DNA from: Chryseobacterium oryctis
GTDB taxonomy: Bacteria > Bacteroidota > Bacteroidia > Flavobacteriales > Weeksellaceae
NCBI RefSeq assembly: GCF_025971925.1
Contig: NZ_JAPDHV010000003.1
Coordinates: 445,558-509,557 of the forward strand
Direction: 5' to 3'
Length of the DNA stretch: 64,000 bases
Shown: one piece after another, positions 1-9,355 of the stretch
Numbering within the stretch: position 1 is the stretch's first letter
Layout: each line of letters opens with the position of its first letter
Notes under the pieces: generated by a model
Told to the model about the DNA's origin: nothing
The model's database searches: none
What the model saw: only the letters and a program-made list of their open reading frames with translations
Program-made: the position numbers and the translations under genes

Positions 1-2735
1 TCTTCAAAACTCAAGCTCTGAATCTGCTCATACATATCTTTTCTGAAATCGTAAGAAATTCCCAGTTTTTTTAGTTTTAATGTATTGAAAAATATATTCG
101 TTCTTGTGATTCTTGTGGAGGCAATTTGCTTCAATGCCGCATTTTTGGCATTTTCAAACTGAATGGGTACTTCAGGAAGTTCATTCATCAAATCAGTCAT
201 TGTATCGACTGCAATTTGTAGTTTATCGGGCTGTGTTCCGATATATGTTGTTACATAATCAGGATGCCCCAATTCTGCATTTGCAGCATAAGACACATAA
301 GCAGAATATGCCAAACTTTTACTTTCTCTAATCTCCTGAAACACTATTGATGATAAACCTTTTCCAAAATACTCGTTAAAAACGTTGATTTTCCCAAAAT
401 TTCGGGTATCTACATCATGTCCTTTTGCGACTTTCATCATTTCCACCTGTACCATATCATAATCAATAAAATATACTTTTCCGCTGGTTTCAGGTTCAGG
501 ATAAAGTTTAGGTTCAGGAACAGCAAAAGACGTATTATCAATATATTGACCTATATAATTTTTAAAATTATTGAAATCTTTTCCGTAGAAAAATATCTGA
601 TAAGGAAATTTGAATAAATTTTTCATTCGGACTGTAAATTCCTCAACGTTTGTATTTTGCAACTGCTCTTTTGAAATCACATCTTTAAAACGAGAAAAAT
701 CACCGAGTTTAGCGTAAGTCGACAAAGCCGTCATTATACGGTTTTTATCTTTTTTAATTGCTACTCTGTTTTCAAGTATTGTTTCTACAAACTGATTGTA
801 GATTTTCTGGTCAGGTTTCACATCAGAAAGCCAATGTTGAAGAAGTTCAATTCCTTTTTCGATATTCTCTTCTAAACCATTCAGAGAAATCAAAAGCTGA
901 TCTTGAGTAGTTTTAAAATCATTGGTTACTCCAATCTTGAAAAACTCTTTCTTCAAATCTTCAGGCGAAAATTTTTCTGTTCCCAAATATTGAAGGAGTT
1001 GTGTTGAAAGACCAAGTTCTCTGTCGTTGTCACTTCCAAAAGGGAAAATAAAATGAACCTGAGCCAAATCATTATATTTATTTTTAACAAAACTCAGCCT
1101 CTTATCTTTAATAGTATCTGTTTCTATTTCTTTTTGATAATCAATAAATTCCGGCTGAATATCTTCTGTCTTTTCTGCCAAAATTTCTTTCAAAAACTCA
1201 GATTGGGCATCTCGATTGATTTTAATTGGTGTGATTCCCGGATTTTCTACTCTTAGAAGTTTATCATTAATTCCTTTTTCTTTATGAATAATCACATAAT
1301 TATCCTTAAAAAAATCATTCGCAAAATTTACAACATCCTGTTTTGTAAATTGAGCATAAATATCCATTTCATTAAGTTCCTGCTCCCAACTTCTGCCTTT
1401 GATATAGGTATCATAAAGATTCGTTGCCAAACCATCTGCCGTTTCCAGAGTTTTCATTCTCTGGATTTTAAAATCATTAATGATTGCAGGTAACATCCAA
1501 TCAGGAAAATCTCCTTTTTTCACCAATTCTAATTGTTCCAAAACCAAATCTCTGGCTTCATCAAGCGTTTGATTTTCTTTAGGAACCGCAACAATTGAAA
1601 AATACCCGTACTGTTTTAATCCTACAGAAAAGGCTTGTCCCCAAAGTAATTTTTGAGTTTGATTGATATTCAAATCTAATAATCCTGCTTCTCCTCTATT
1701 ACTCAGAATATTTACCACAACATCCGCCAACATCGCTTCTCTTGAGCCATAACTTTCTGTTCTCCAAGCAATCTGAACTCTTGGTGTTGTCGGACTTTTT
1801 ACCACTCTTTTTACAATTTCGGTAATTGGTTTTTCAACAATCGGAGTTTTTTTAGGGAGTTCTTTGTAAGGAATTGTACCAAAATATTGGTCAATCAGCT
1901 TAATCGTTTCTTCAAAATCTAAGTCGCCCACCAAAACCATTGCATAATTATTAGGAACATAATATTCATCAAAATATTTATGAATAGCTTTCATCGAAGG
2001 GTTTTTCAAATGCTCCGCCTTTCCTAAAGTCGTTTGCTGACCATTCGGATGAGTTGGAAAAAGAGCATCCATCAACTCATATTGCACCAATCTGGAATCA
2101 TTGTCCTGTGCCCTATTGAATTCCTCATAAACAGACTCTAATTCCGTATGAAAAAGACGTAAAACCATTTCTGAAAATCTTTCTTTTTCGATTTTAAGCC
2201 ATTTTTCCAGTTCGTTATTCGGAATATTGTTTTTATAAACCGTTTCATCAAACCAAGTATGCGCATTAGTTCCCGTTGCACCTAATGAAGAGATGGCTTT
2301 ATCATATTCATTCGCAATCGCATACTGACTTGCTTCTTGAGAAATTTCGTCAATTTTTTTATAAATTTCCTTCTTTTTATCAGGGTTTAATTCAGCTTTA
2401 TGCTGCTCAAACAACTCAGAAATCTGGTCTAGTAAAACTTTTTCTTTTTCCCAATTTTGTGTTCCCAATTTCGACGTTCCTTTGAACATCATGTGCTCAA
2501 GATAATGAGCCAATCCTGTATTGTCTGACGGGTCATTATTGCTTCCCGTTCTTACCGGAATATAGGTCTGGATTCTCGGAGCATCAAAATTCTGGGCAAG
2601 AAATACCTTCAAACCATTTTTTAAGGTATAAATTCTTACGTTGTTTTTATCGTTTGAAATAGTAATGTATTCGTAATTGTTTTTATCTGTATGGAATGTA
2701 GATGTATACTTCGTATCTGTCATATATAAACTCAT
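1..2735 (-). CDS. M16 family zinc metalloprotease (3' end outside window)
   Basis: Open reading frame with no stop before the window edge; at least 911 codons are visible. The inverted zinc motif HYLEH begins at residue 77 and is followed by an ELESVYEEFN segment that fits the third zinc-ligand Glu of the M16 (insulinase/pitrilysin) family. The length fits the two-module, ~950-residue M16 proteins of Bacteroidota. I see no signal peptide at the chosen ATG (2735); an in-frame ATG at 2723 is an alternative. The role is probably degradation of peptides; the cellular location cannot be told from this sequence. The C-terminus is missing because the window ends. Confidence 0.9.
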   Translation of the reverse strand, partial: MSLYMTDTKYTSTFHTDKNNYEYITISNDKNNVRIYTLKNGLKVFLAQNFDAPRIQTYIPVRTGSNNDPSDNTGLAHYLEHMMFKGTSKLGTQNWEKEKVLLDQISELFEQHKAELNPDKKKEIYKKIDEISQEASQYAIANEYDKAISSLGATGTNAHTWFDETVYKNNIPNNELEKWLKIEKERFSEMVLRLFHTELESVYEEFNRAQDNDSRLVQYELMDALFPTHPNGQQTTLGKAEHLKNPSMKAIHKYFDEYYVPNNYAMVLVGDLDFEETIKLIDQYFGTIPYKELPKKTPIVEKPITEIVKRVVKSPTTPRVQIAWRTESYGSREAMLADVVVNILSNRGEAGLLDLNINQTQKLLWGQAFSVGLKQYGYFSIVAVPKENQTLDEARDLVLEQLELVKKGDFPDWMLPAIINDFKIQRMKTLETADGLATNLYDTYIKGRSWEQELNEMDIYAQFTKQDVVNFANDFFKDNYVIIHKEKGINDKLLRVENPGITPIKINRDAQSEFLKEILAEKTEDIQPEFIDYQKEIETDTIKDKRLSFVKNKYNDLAQVHFIFPFGSDNDRELGLSTQLLQYLGTEKFSPEDLKKEFFKIGVTNDFKTTQDQLLISLNGLEENIEKGIELLQHWLSDVKPDQKIYNQFVETILENRVAIKKDKNRIMTALSTYAKLGDFSRFKDVISKEQLQNTNVEEFTVRMKNLFKFPYQIFFYGKDFNNFKNYIGQYIDNTSFAVPEPKLYPEPETSGKVYFIDYDMVQVEMMKVAKGHDVDTRNFGKINVFNEYFGKGLSSIVFQEIRESKSLAYSAYVSYAANAELGHPDYVTTYIGTQPDKLQIAVDTMTDLMNELPEVPIQFENAKNAALKQIASTRITRTNIFFNTLKLKKLGISYDFRKDMYEQIQSLSFE

Positions 2736-2953
2736 TTTTCATCCTTAAGAATCAGAATGTATTGCAAATGTAAGGAATAGAAAAAGAATGCTTGAAATAT
2801 TTATTTTAATTGCATCTATCACAATTATTTTTAATTTAGTATTAGTTAGCTATCTTTATTTCAATAAAAATAGATGAAAATAGAATTGATTAACTGGGTC
2901 TTGGTTAAATATATCCTTTATTTCACTGTTTTTCATTTAGAATGGTATTATGT

Positions 2954-2989
2954 TGACTAAATCAATCCAAATTTTGATTGATTTAGTCA
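2954..2989. repeat. Perfect 14-bp inverted repeat
   Basis: The arms TGACTAAATCAATC (2954-2967) and GATTGATTTAGTCA (2976-2989) are separated by 8 bases. No T-run follows on either strand, so it is not a standard intrinsic terminator. It could be a protein-binding site or a structured RNA end. Confidence 0.7.
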
Positions 2990-3017
2990 CTCTCCTTTAC
3001 AATTTTTAAAATCTATT

Positions 3018-3044
3018 TTTCTTTTGGCTTGAAACCAAAAGAAA
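3018..3044. repeat. 10-bp inverted repeat (TTTCTTTTGG / CCAAAAGAAA)
   Basis: The arms at 3018-3027 and 3035-3044 have a 7-base loop. The palindrome is A/T-rich on its outer ends and lacks a classic T-tract after the stem. Similar CTTTTGG/CCAAAAG palindromes occur between genes in flavobacteria as far as I remember; a genome-wide count would show whether this is a dispersed repeat. Confidence 0.5.
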
Positions 3045-3335
3045 CAAAAATTCAAGTCTGCAATCGAATGCTAAAAATAATTTCTGTTCTCTAAAAATTC
3101 TGAACTTGCGCGAAGTCAATTTTATGGCTTCTGTTCACTTTTTATGTCGCGCTTCGAACAGGAGAATTTTCTTAACGTTCACAGAAATTTTTTTTTTAAC
3201 GCTTTCGCTTTCTAAGACGTTTTTCTTATTTCCTATGGTTACTATTTGTTTTACTCTTTATAATTGTATTGAGGAAATTAGCATCAAAAAATTAAATAAA
3301 ATTATTTAGACTAAAGTTTTTCTTTAATATTATCC

Positions 3336-3343
3336 TAACTTTG
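3336..3343 (+). promoter_or_regulatory. Putative -7 promoter box for the Imm22-like gene
   Basis: TAACTTTG matches the Bacteroidota -7 consensus TAnnTTTG and lies 38 bases before the ATG at 3382. A T-rich stretch about 20 bases further upstream could be a weak -33 element. Confidence 0.5.
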
Positions 3344-3381
3344 AAACCTGTTTAATAACACGGAAGAATAATCAAACAATT

Positions 3382-3780
3382 ATGAATACAGGAACATTAG
3401 ATTTTTGGGTAGGAAATTTCAACAGTGAAGAAGAATTTTATCAATTTGTGGAAGAGGATGAAGATTTCTATATGGAAGAAGAATCTGACGACACCTATAT
3501 TTCAAAATTTGCAGAATCTCAGGAAACAGTCTGGCTCGACCACGATTTTGTAGAGTATGGTTTTGAAGATGGAAACAGAGGTATCTACGAAAAATTTGCA
3601 GAATATTCTTTTGCCGAACAATGGCTACCTATTTTAATCAACCGAATCAATGAAATGAATATTGATTTTGACATCAATTCTTTGATATTTCTTAATCAGG
3701 GACAAATCTCTAAACCTACTTCCGTAGAAAACGATTTCTTTTCTTTGACGTATGTTGGAGGGATTGAGTATGAATTTTAG
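3382..3780 (+). CDS. Imm22-like immunity protein
   Basis: 132 residues, acidic, with no signal peptide or membrane segment. The N-terminal pattern (FWVGNF, then SEEEFYQFVEE), a central SKFA segment and a DHDF motif resemble the Imm22 family of polymorphic-toxin immunity proteins. Such proteins bind and neutralise a cognate toxin in the cytoplasm. No toxin gene lies beside it, so it could be an orphan immunity gene protecting against toxins of other strains. The family call rests on motif memory and needs a profile search. Confidence 0.6.
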   Translation: MNTGTLDFWVGNFNSEEEFYQFVEEDEDFYMEEESDDTYISKFAESQETVWLDHDFVEYGFEDGNRGIYEKFAEYSFAEQWLPILINRINEMNIDFDINSLIFLNQGQISKPTSVENDFFSLTYVGGIEYEF

Positions 3781-3819
3781 AAAAAACATTTACGGATTCC
3801 CGTAATTTGTATATGATTT

Positions 3820-3863
3820 ATTGTAATAGTTTTGAAGTAAATAATTATTAAAACTATTACAAT
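3820..3863 (+). repeat. 14-bp inverted repeat abutting the start codon of the SH3-like lipoprotein gene
   Basis: The arms ATTGTAATAGTTTT (3820-3833) and AAAACTATTACAAT (3850-3863) are perfect complements with a 16-base loop. The ATG at 3864 follows directly, so the right arm occupies the ribosome-binding region. It could be an operator or an RNA hairpin that limits translation. Confidence 0.6.
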
Positions 3864-4277
3864 ATGAAAAAAATTCTACAAGCACTAATTCTTTTTACTT
3901 TCAGTTGTTTAATTTTATCTTGTACAAATTATTATACGGTTCTTTTAACAGAAGGTACAAAAGTTTACAGTTCATCTGATTCTAGTAATTTAATCACAGA
4001 AATACCTAAAGATACTCAAGTATTTTTATCCTCAAAATCAAATAAAAAGAATTATAAAAAAATTAAATGGGGAAATTATTCAGGGTGGGCATATAATCCA
4101 ATTTATAGCTCTTATAATGATTATACTAAGTCTACAAAGACTACTAATTCTTCAAACTATAACTACAAATCAGAAAATGTAGGATCAGGAGGAACAGTAC
4201 ATGTAAAAGGATATTATAGGAGTAATGGAACTTATGTTAAACCTCATACAAGAAGTTCTCCTTCCAGAAGAAAATAG
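3864..4277 (+). CDS. Small lipoprotein with SH3-like fold
   Basis: 137 residues. A type II signal peptide ends at a lipobox (CLILSC, Cys about residue 20). Residues ~25-80 look like a bacterial SH3 domain (TEGTKVYSSSD followed by KIKWGNYSGWAY). The tail is Ser/Thr/Asn-rich and carries a VKGYYRSNGTYVKPH motif that recurs at the C-termini of small bacterial envelope proteins. It is probably anchored to a membrane and contacts the cell wall. It stands beside the Imm22-like gene but shares no obvious operon logic with it. Confidence 0.7.
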   Translation: MKKILQALILFTFSCLILSCTNYYTVLLTEGTKVYSSSDSSNLITEIPKDTQVFLSSKSNKKNYKKIKWGNYSGWAYNPIYSSYNDYTKSTKTTNSSNYNYKSENVGSGGTVHVKGYYRSNGTYVKPHTRSSPSRRK

Positions 4278-4281
4278 TTAT

Positions 4282-4318
4282 AAAAAAACTTCCGCCTTTC
4301 TTCAGCGGAAGTTTTTTT
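4282..4318. terminator. Bidirectional intrinsic terminator
   Basis: A 14-bp stem (4282-4295 with 4305-4318, GC core ACTTCCGC/GCGGAAGT) is flanked by A- and T-runs on both sides. It lies between the converging lipoprotein and polA genes and can serve both. Confidence 0.9.
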
Positions 4319-4338
4319 ATTGTAAGGTAATTTTCTTT

Positions 4339-7182
4339 TTAATGTGCTTCAAGCCAGTTATTTCCTACTCCAACCTCAACCAATAACGGAACCTGAGTTT
4401 CTATAGCATTTTCCATTTCTATTTTAATAATGTTTTTAGCTACTTCCACTTCATCAATCGGAGCTTCAAAAATTAATTCATCATGCACCTGAAGTAGCAT
4501 TCTTGTTTGTAATTTTTCTTTCTCCAGCTCTTTTTGAATTTTAATCATAGCTACTTTCACCACATCTGCAGCACTTCCCTGAACAGGAGCGTTTACAGCA
4601 TTTCTTTCTGCATGACCTCTTACCACAAAATTATTAGAGTTGATATCTTTTAAATGACGTTTTCTTCCCAAAAGTGTTTCAACATATCCTACCTCACGAG
4701 CTTTTCTCACCTGTTCAGCCATGTATTCTTTCAATTTCGGATAGTTTTCAAAATACGCCTCAATCATTTGCTTAGCTTCTGTTCTTGACAAACCGGTTTG
4801 CTCTGCCAACGCAAAAGCTCCCTGACCATATATAATTCCGAAGTTTACCGTTTTTGCCTGACTTCTCTGTGTTTTTGATACTTCTTCCAAAGGAACTTTA
4901 AATAATTTTGCTGCCGTTGAAGCGTGAATATCTTCTCCGTTTTGGAAGGCTTTAATCATGTTTTCTTCACCCGAAATTTCGGCTATTAAACGAAGTTCGA
5001 TTTGTGAATAATCGGCCGAAATAATTTTCTTCCCCTCTCCAGAAACAAATGCTCCACGAATTTGCTGACCTCTCAATGTTCTTATAGGGATATTCTGCAA
5101 ATTAGGATTTACGCTTGCCAAACGACCTGTTGCAGCCGTTGTTTGGGAGAAATTGGTATGAACGCGATTATCAGTTTTTTCAATCTGCGAAGGCAATGCA
5201 TCTACATACGTTGATTTCAGCTTTTGGTAGGTTCTGTATTCAAGAATATGCTTGATGATTTCATGCTTAGAAGCTAATTTTTGGAGTACATCTTCGGAAG
5301 TTGCATACTGTCCCGTTTTAGTTTTTTTAGCTTTCGGGTCAAGTTGCATTTTTTCAAATAAAATTTCACCCAATTGTCTTGGCGAATTCATGTTAAACTC
5401 TTCTCCAGAAAGTTCAAAAATTTTAGATTCAAGTTGTTTTAAATCATTTTCTAAGTCTACACTTTCCTGAGCCAACCACTTTTCGTCCAATGAAATTCCA
5501 GCTAATTCCATTTTAGCTAAAACTTCCATCAATGGCATTTCTATATTGTAGAATAATTCTTCTAAATTTTCTTTTCTCAATTGTGGGGCAAACAATTCGT
5601 ACAACTGGAAAGTTACATCTGCATCTTCCGCTGCATAATCGGTTTGTGTTCTCAAGTCTGCATCTCTGAAATTACCTTGTTTTTTCCCTTTTTTTCCAAT
5701 AATTGTTTCGATGGAAACAGGTTTATAGTTCAGATATACTTCTGAAAGATAATCCATCCCATGTCGACCATCCGGATTGAGCAAATAATGCGCAATCATG
5801 GTATCAAACATTGCTCCTTTTACTGTAATATCATACTGTTTCAGGATTTTATAATCGAATTTCAGATTGTGAGCTATCTTAAGTACATCTTCTTTTTCAA
5901 AGAAAGGTCTGAAAATCTCCAGAGTTTCCAATACCTCCTCTCTTTTTTCAGAAAGCGGAATATAATAAGCTAAACCTGCTTTATAAGAAAAACTCATTCC
6001 TACCAATTCGGCTTCAAATTCATTCAGAGAAGTCGTTTCAGTATCAAAGCATACTGCTTTTTGCTTCAATAAATTCTGAATTAAAATTTTCTGAGCTTTG
6101 GGATTATCAACAAACTGATATAAATGATCGTTTTGCTCAATCGTTGATTTTGTAGAAGTTGCCTGTTCTAATTCTTCATAGGTTGCAAACAAATCCAGCT
6201 GACCAATTGCCTGAGCTACTTTTTGCTTCGGTGTTTCTGTAGCAACAACTGTCTCTTTTTCTTGAGACACAGCCGTTTCGGTAGTGGTTGCAGGAGCAAA
6301 AGCTCTGTAAAGGTTTTCGTACAATCTTCTGAACTCGATTTCGTCAAAAACTTCTTTGACTTTTTCAAAATCTGGAGTTTCTAAATCGTATTGCTCTTGA
6401 TGAAATTCAATAGGAACGTCGCAAATAATAGTTGCCAATTTTTTAGATAAAATTCCGCGTTCTGCAGAAGCTTCTACTTTTTCTTTGAGCTTACCTTTTA
6501 ATTGAGCTGTATTGGCTAAAAGAGTTTCTATATTTCCGAATTCTTTAAGGAATTTCATGGCTGTTTTCTCACCAACACCCTCCAATCCTGGAATATTATC
6601 TACCGCATCCCCCATCATTGCTAAGAAATCTATGACCTGTTTAGGATCTTCAATTTCGTATTTAGCTTTCACTTCTTCTACTCCTAAAATCTCAATATCA
6701 CCTCCTTTTAAACCTGGTTTATAGATTTTGATTTTATCGGTAACCAACTGCGCAAAATCTTTGTCAGGTGTTACCATAAACGTACAATATCCTTCTTTTT
6801 CGGCTTTGCAGGCAATTGTTCCGATAACGTCATCAGCTTCATATCCTTCGACTCCTAAAATCGGAATGTGCATCGCTTCCAAAATTTTATGAATATACGG
6901 AACCGCAATTTTTATGGCTTCAGGCGTTTCACTTCTGTTGGCTTTATAGTCTGCAAAATCATCCGTTCTCACGCTTGCCTGTCCCACATCAAAAACCACT
7001 GCCAAATGAGTAGGTTTTTCTCTTCTGATTAATTCTATTAAAGAATTAGTAAAACCAAAAATAGCCGAAGTGTCTAATCCTGTACTTGTAAGTCTGGGGT
7101 TTCTTATCAAAGCATAATATCCTCTGAAAATCATTGCATAAGCATCGATAAGAAACAGCCTTTTATCTTGAGTTGCGTCCAT
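4339..7182 (-). CDS. polA: DNA polymerase I
   Basis: 947 residues from the ATG at 7182; a TTG six codons upstream is possible but unlikely. The order is a 5'-3' nuclease (about 5-290, with LFLIDAYAMIFRGYYAL and the TPDKDFAQLV and GDAVDNIPG motifs), a 3'-5' exonuclease (~365-550) and a family A polymerase domain. The proofreading site looks intact: FDTETTS gives the Asp/Glu pair near 380/382, with AHNLKFDYK and YAAEDADV further on. Polymerase motifs A (SADYSQIELR), B (RSQAKTVNFGIIYG) and C (QVHDELIFE) are present. Function: Okazaki-fragment processing and repair synthesis. Confidence 0.98.
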   Translation of the reverse strand: MDATQDKRLFLIDAYAMIFRGYYALIRNPRLTSTGLDTSAIFGFTNSLIELIRREKPTHLAVVFDVGQASVRTDDFADYKANRSETPEAIKIAVPYIHKILEAMHIPILGVEGYEADDVIGTIACKAEKEGYCTFMVTPDKDFAQLVTDKIKIYKPGLKGGDIEILGVEEVKAKYEIEDPKQVIDFLAMMGDAVDNIPGLEGVGEKTAMKFLKEFGNIETLLANTAQLKGKLKEKVEASAERGILSKKLATIICDVPIEFHQEQYDLETPDFEKVKEVFDEIEFRRLYENLYRAFAPATTTETAVSQEKETVVATETPKQKVAQAIGQLDLFATYEELEQATSTKSTIEQNDHLYQFVDNPKAQKILIQNLLKQKAVCFDTETTSLNEFEAELVGMSFSYKAGLAYYIPLSEKREEVLETLEIFRPFFEKEDVLKIAHNLKFDYKILKQYDITVKGAMFDTMIAHYLLNPDGRHGMDYLSEVYLNYKPVSIETIIGKKGKKQGNFRDADLRTQTDYAAEDADVTFQLYELFAPQLRKENLEELFYNIEMPLMEVLAKMELAGISLDEKWLAQESVDLENDLKQLESKIFELSGEEFNMNSPRQLGEILFEKMQLDPKAKKTKTGQYATSEDVLQKLASKHEIIKHILEYRTYQKLKSTYVDALPSQIEKTDNRVHTNFSQTTAATGRLASVNPNLQNIPIRTLRGQQIRGAFVSGEGKKIISADYSQIELRLIAEISGEENMIKAFQNGEDIHASTAAKLFKVPLEEVSKTQRSQAKTVNFGIIYGQGAFALAEQTGLSRTEAKQMIEAYFENYPKLKEYMAEQVRKAREVGYVETLLGRKRHLKDINSNNFVVRGHAERNAVNAPVQGSAADVVKVAMIKIQKELEKEKLQTRMLLQVHDELIFEAPIDEVEVAKNIIKIEMENAIETQVPLLVEVGVGNNWLEAH

Positions 7183-7325
7183 ATTTTCTATAATGAACAA
7201 ATATAAGAAAATAGGAATATTTATATCTCGATTTTAAGATAAGAAAATTGGTTTCAAGATTAAAAAATGAATCAGATATATAAATCTATTATTTTAAGAA
7301 TTTTTTCATTGAATTTAATTGAGAA

Positions 7326-8663
7326 TTAAGCTTCAGTCGCACATACCGTAATACCTGATGTATCATCTTTTGCATAATCTTCCGCGGCCAATCTTATTGC
7401 TCTTTCGGAAAAATAGCTAGCTGCAAAAGGAGCTATTAATGTAAGAATACCACCTGCTGCAGTAATTCCTCCTCTAATATTTGCCCTAGTATTTTCTTTG
7501 ATTGATTGAGTTGCTTTTTCTGAATGAGTTTCAGCGGTATTATTAGCATTTTTCTCATTTACCATGCCTCTAAAGTTACCACTCTTATTAGTAACTTTTT
7601 CTTGTAACTCTTTCCCAAACTCTCCTGATTTCATTCTTTCAAACATTTCTTTTAAATCAGGATTATTTTTCAAAGAATAAGTACCTTGTCTTTGCGCTTC
7701 AGCAATACCAGCATCAAATTTCGCCAAATCTGCTTTTGAAGCATTATTTTGACCTAATCTGTTTCTGATTTCATTTATATCTTTCCTAGGGCTATTAGGA
7801 TCCCAGTTATCAGTAGGAATCATTGGATCATCAACGCTTTGCTGAGCGCTTTTAATATCTGAATATGTATTTTGATCTGTCTGAAGATTATTAATTCCTG
7901 TTCCAAAAGAACCAGCTAATGGCGTAATTATGTATTGACCTACAGGAATCCAAAGCCCGAAAATTGTAGCCTGACTTAATGCATGAATACTACCCTGTCC
8001 CAATGTAATTGCACCTCCTGCCGGTAAAGCCATTCCCATTCCGAAACCAAGTAGAGCCCCTGTTAAAAAACCACCTGCAACATTAATCCAAAATTCAGTT
8101 TTGTTATTACTCGCAATATTACCAGCCGCATTTATTGCATCAGCCTTATTTATAAAAGGAAGTACAACCCCTCCTTCTTTACAAGATAAAATAGAATTCT
8201 TCGTCAATGCCAAATGAAGATTTTTAACCTCAACGTTTCCACTATCAAATCTTACAGTAGTGTGATGAAGGCTCCATTTGCTTTCTTCATAACCAATCAT
8301 ATCACTACAAGACGGTCTTTGAGACATTTTCCAAAGTCCCCAACCAATAGCACCAATGGCGATAATTCCTCCGACAATCCAACCTGCAACCGGAACAGTC
8401 ATACATACAGCTGCAATACCCAAACCAACTCCAACTCCTGCACCGAGAGCCACCATACCTGCACCACTACTCCAATTTGTTTTGCATTTAAAATCTTGGG
8501 TAAGTTTTTTGTCAATCTTTACAAGAAAAACTTTGGACTTAGTTCCTAATTTCACTGTACGCGAAATGGGTTTTCTTAAATCACTTAAGAGAAGTTGCCT
8601 AGGATCGGGATTCATCTGGTTGGTACAAACCGCATATACTTCTTCAGGTAAATAAACTGCCAT
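7326..8663 (-). CDS. Putative T6SS effector: split PAAR-like N-terminus and hydrophobic segments
   Basis: 445 residues. Residues 1-175 resemble the N-terminus of the lipase effector at 11387-12661: a Cys-containing start, a glycine-rich hydrophobic hairpin (~67-111), then a W..H..V stretch and a C-x-x-GG motif near residue 161 like that of DUF4280 PAAR-like spikes. More hydrophobic glycine-rich segments lie at ~188-250 and ~397-417, separated by a charged, Asn/Gln-rich region. No catalytic motif is visible. I infer a VgrG-tip cargo whose C-terminal part may insert into membranes. It is the last gene of the island, directly after a membrane protein that may be its immunity partner. Confidence 0.6.
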   Translation of the reverse strand: MAVYLPEEVYAVCTNQMNPDPRQLLLSDLRKPISRTVKLGTKSKVFLVKIDKKLTQDFKCKTNWSSGAGMVALGAGVGVGLGIAAVCMTVPVAGWIVGGIIAIGAIGWGLWKMSQRPSCSDMIGYEESKWSLHHTTVRFDSGNVEVKNLHLALTKNSILSCKEGGVVLPFINKADAINAAGNIASNNKTEFWINVAGGFLTGALLGFGMGMALPAGGAITLGQGSIHALSQATIFGLWIPVGQYIITPLAGSFGTGINNLQTDQNTYSDIKSAQQSVDDPMIPTDNWDPNSPRKDINEIRNRLGQNNASKADLAKFDAGIAEAQRQGTYSLKNNPDLKEMFERMKSGEFGKELQEKVTNKSGNFRGMVNEKNANNTAETHSEKATQSIKENTRANIRGGITAAGGILTLIAPFAASYFSERAIRLAAEDYAKDDTSGITVCATEA

Positions 8664-8674
8664 AATTTATATTT

Positions 8675-9355
8675 TTACCAATATTTTTCAAGTTGTGTAA
8701 ATAATATTACTAATAACAAAAAGCCTCCACAAATAAAAATTAAAATTATTTGCCAAGGTTTTAGTTTATTAATTATACTATATTTTATTATTTCAGACTT
8801 TGTCACATACACACCGTAATTAGGAAAAATGTTAGTATTGATTTTATTTTTAAGTTCTTTTTTATTAAAATTTTCATTTAAAAACGGGGTGAGGTATTCC
8901 AGAAATTCATCTACTTTTTCAATGTCAAATTGTGATGAAAAGGGAACAAAACCTGTATTTCCTACTCTTATTTTTATACTTTTTTCAGGAGTAACAATTG
9001 TTAAATATCTAAAACCTACATTTCCCAAATTTTTTATAATCCTGATATCTTTCAACGGGATAATGTATTTTGCTTCTTTATATATTATTTCGAGGTTCGT
9101 ATCATTAGCATTGATTATCCATGTTTTATTTTTAATTGTTTTAGCTAAAAATTTTAATAATAGTAGACTAATGATAATTGTAAGTATTGCTGCTGATAAA
9201 ACAGGATATAAAAAATTGGTTTTAGGTAAATAAAACTCAAACAAATACATTATAGAAAAGAATACAAATAATGCAGGAATAGCTAAAATTAATCCTATTT
9301 TCCATTCTGTTTTGGCATCAATACCCTCAAATTGAAATTTTTTAGATTCCTTCAT
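8675..9355 (-). CDS. Membrane protein with PH-like middle domain; candidate immunity protein
   Basis: 226 residues. Two N-terminal transmembrane helices (~19-40 and 48-68) and one C-terminal helix (~202-220) flank a soluble β-rich region (~75-195) that looks like a bacterial PH domain. Its start overlaps the end of the upstream LysM gene by 14 bases, so the two are translationally coupled. It precedes the hydrophobic PAAR-like effector by 11 bases. That placement and its inner-membrane character fit immunity against a membrane-active toxin, but this is inference only. Confidence 0.6.
   Translation of the reverse strand: MKESKKFQFEGIDAKTEWKIGLILAIPALFVFFSIMYLFEFYLPKTNFLYPVLSAAILTIIISLLLLKFLAKTIKNKTWIINANDTNLEIIYKEAKYIIPLKDIRIIKNLGNVGFRYLTIVTPEKSIKIRVGNTGFVPFSSQFDIEKVDEFLEYLTPFLNENFNKKELKNKINTNIFPNYGVYVTKSEIIKYSIINKLKPWQIILIFICGGFLLLVILFTQLEKYW

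Larger units (their letters stand above)
2736..3381. other. Non-coding stretch between the M16 protease and Imm22-like genes
   Basis: About 640 bases with no convincing gene. It contains a perfect 14-bp inverted repeat (2954-2989), a second 10-bp inverted repeat (3018-3044), and low-complexity T-rich DNA from about 3160 to 3300. A short plus-strand frame (3106-3309) encodes a Phe/Leu-rich low-complexity peptide and looks spurious. The promoter of the downstream gene lies at its right edge. Confidence 0.6.

Noticed and set aside
3106..3309. 67-codon frame in the non-coding stretch
   Set aside because: Low-complexity Phe/Leu-rich translation of T-rich DNA, no promoter box or conserved motif.
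8214..8655. Two plus-strand frames opposite the hydrophobic PAAR-like effector
   Set aside because: Thr/Pro/Ser-rich peptides that mirror the Gly/Ala-rich coding sequence on the other strand; no start signals or domains.
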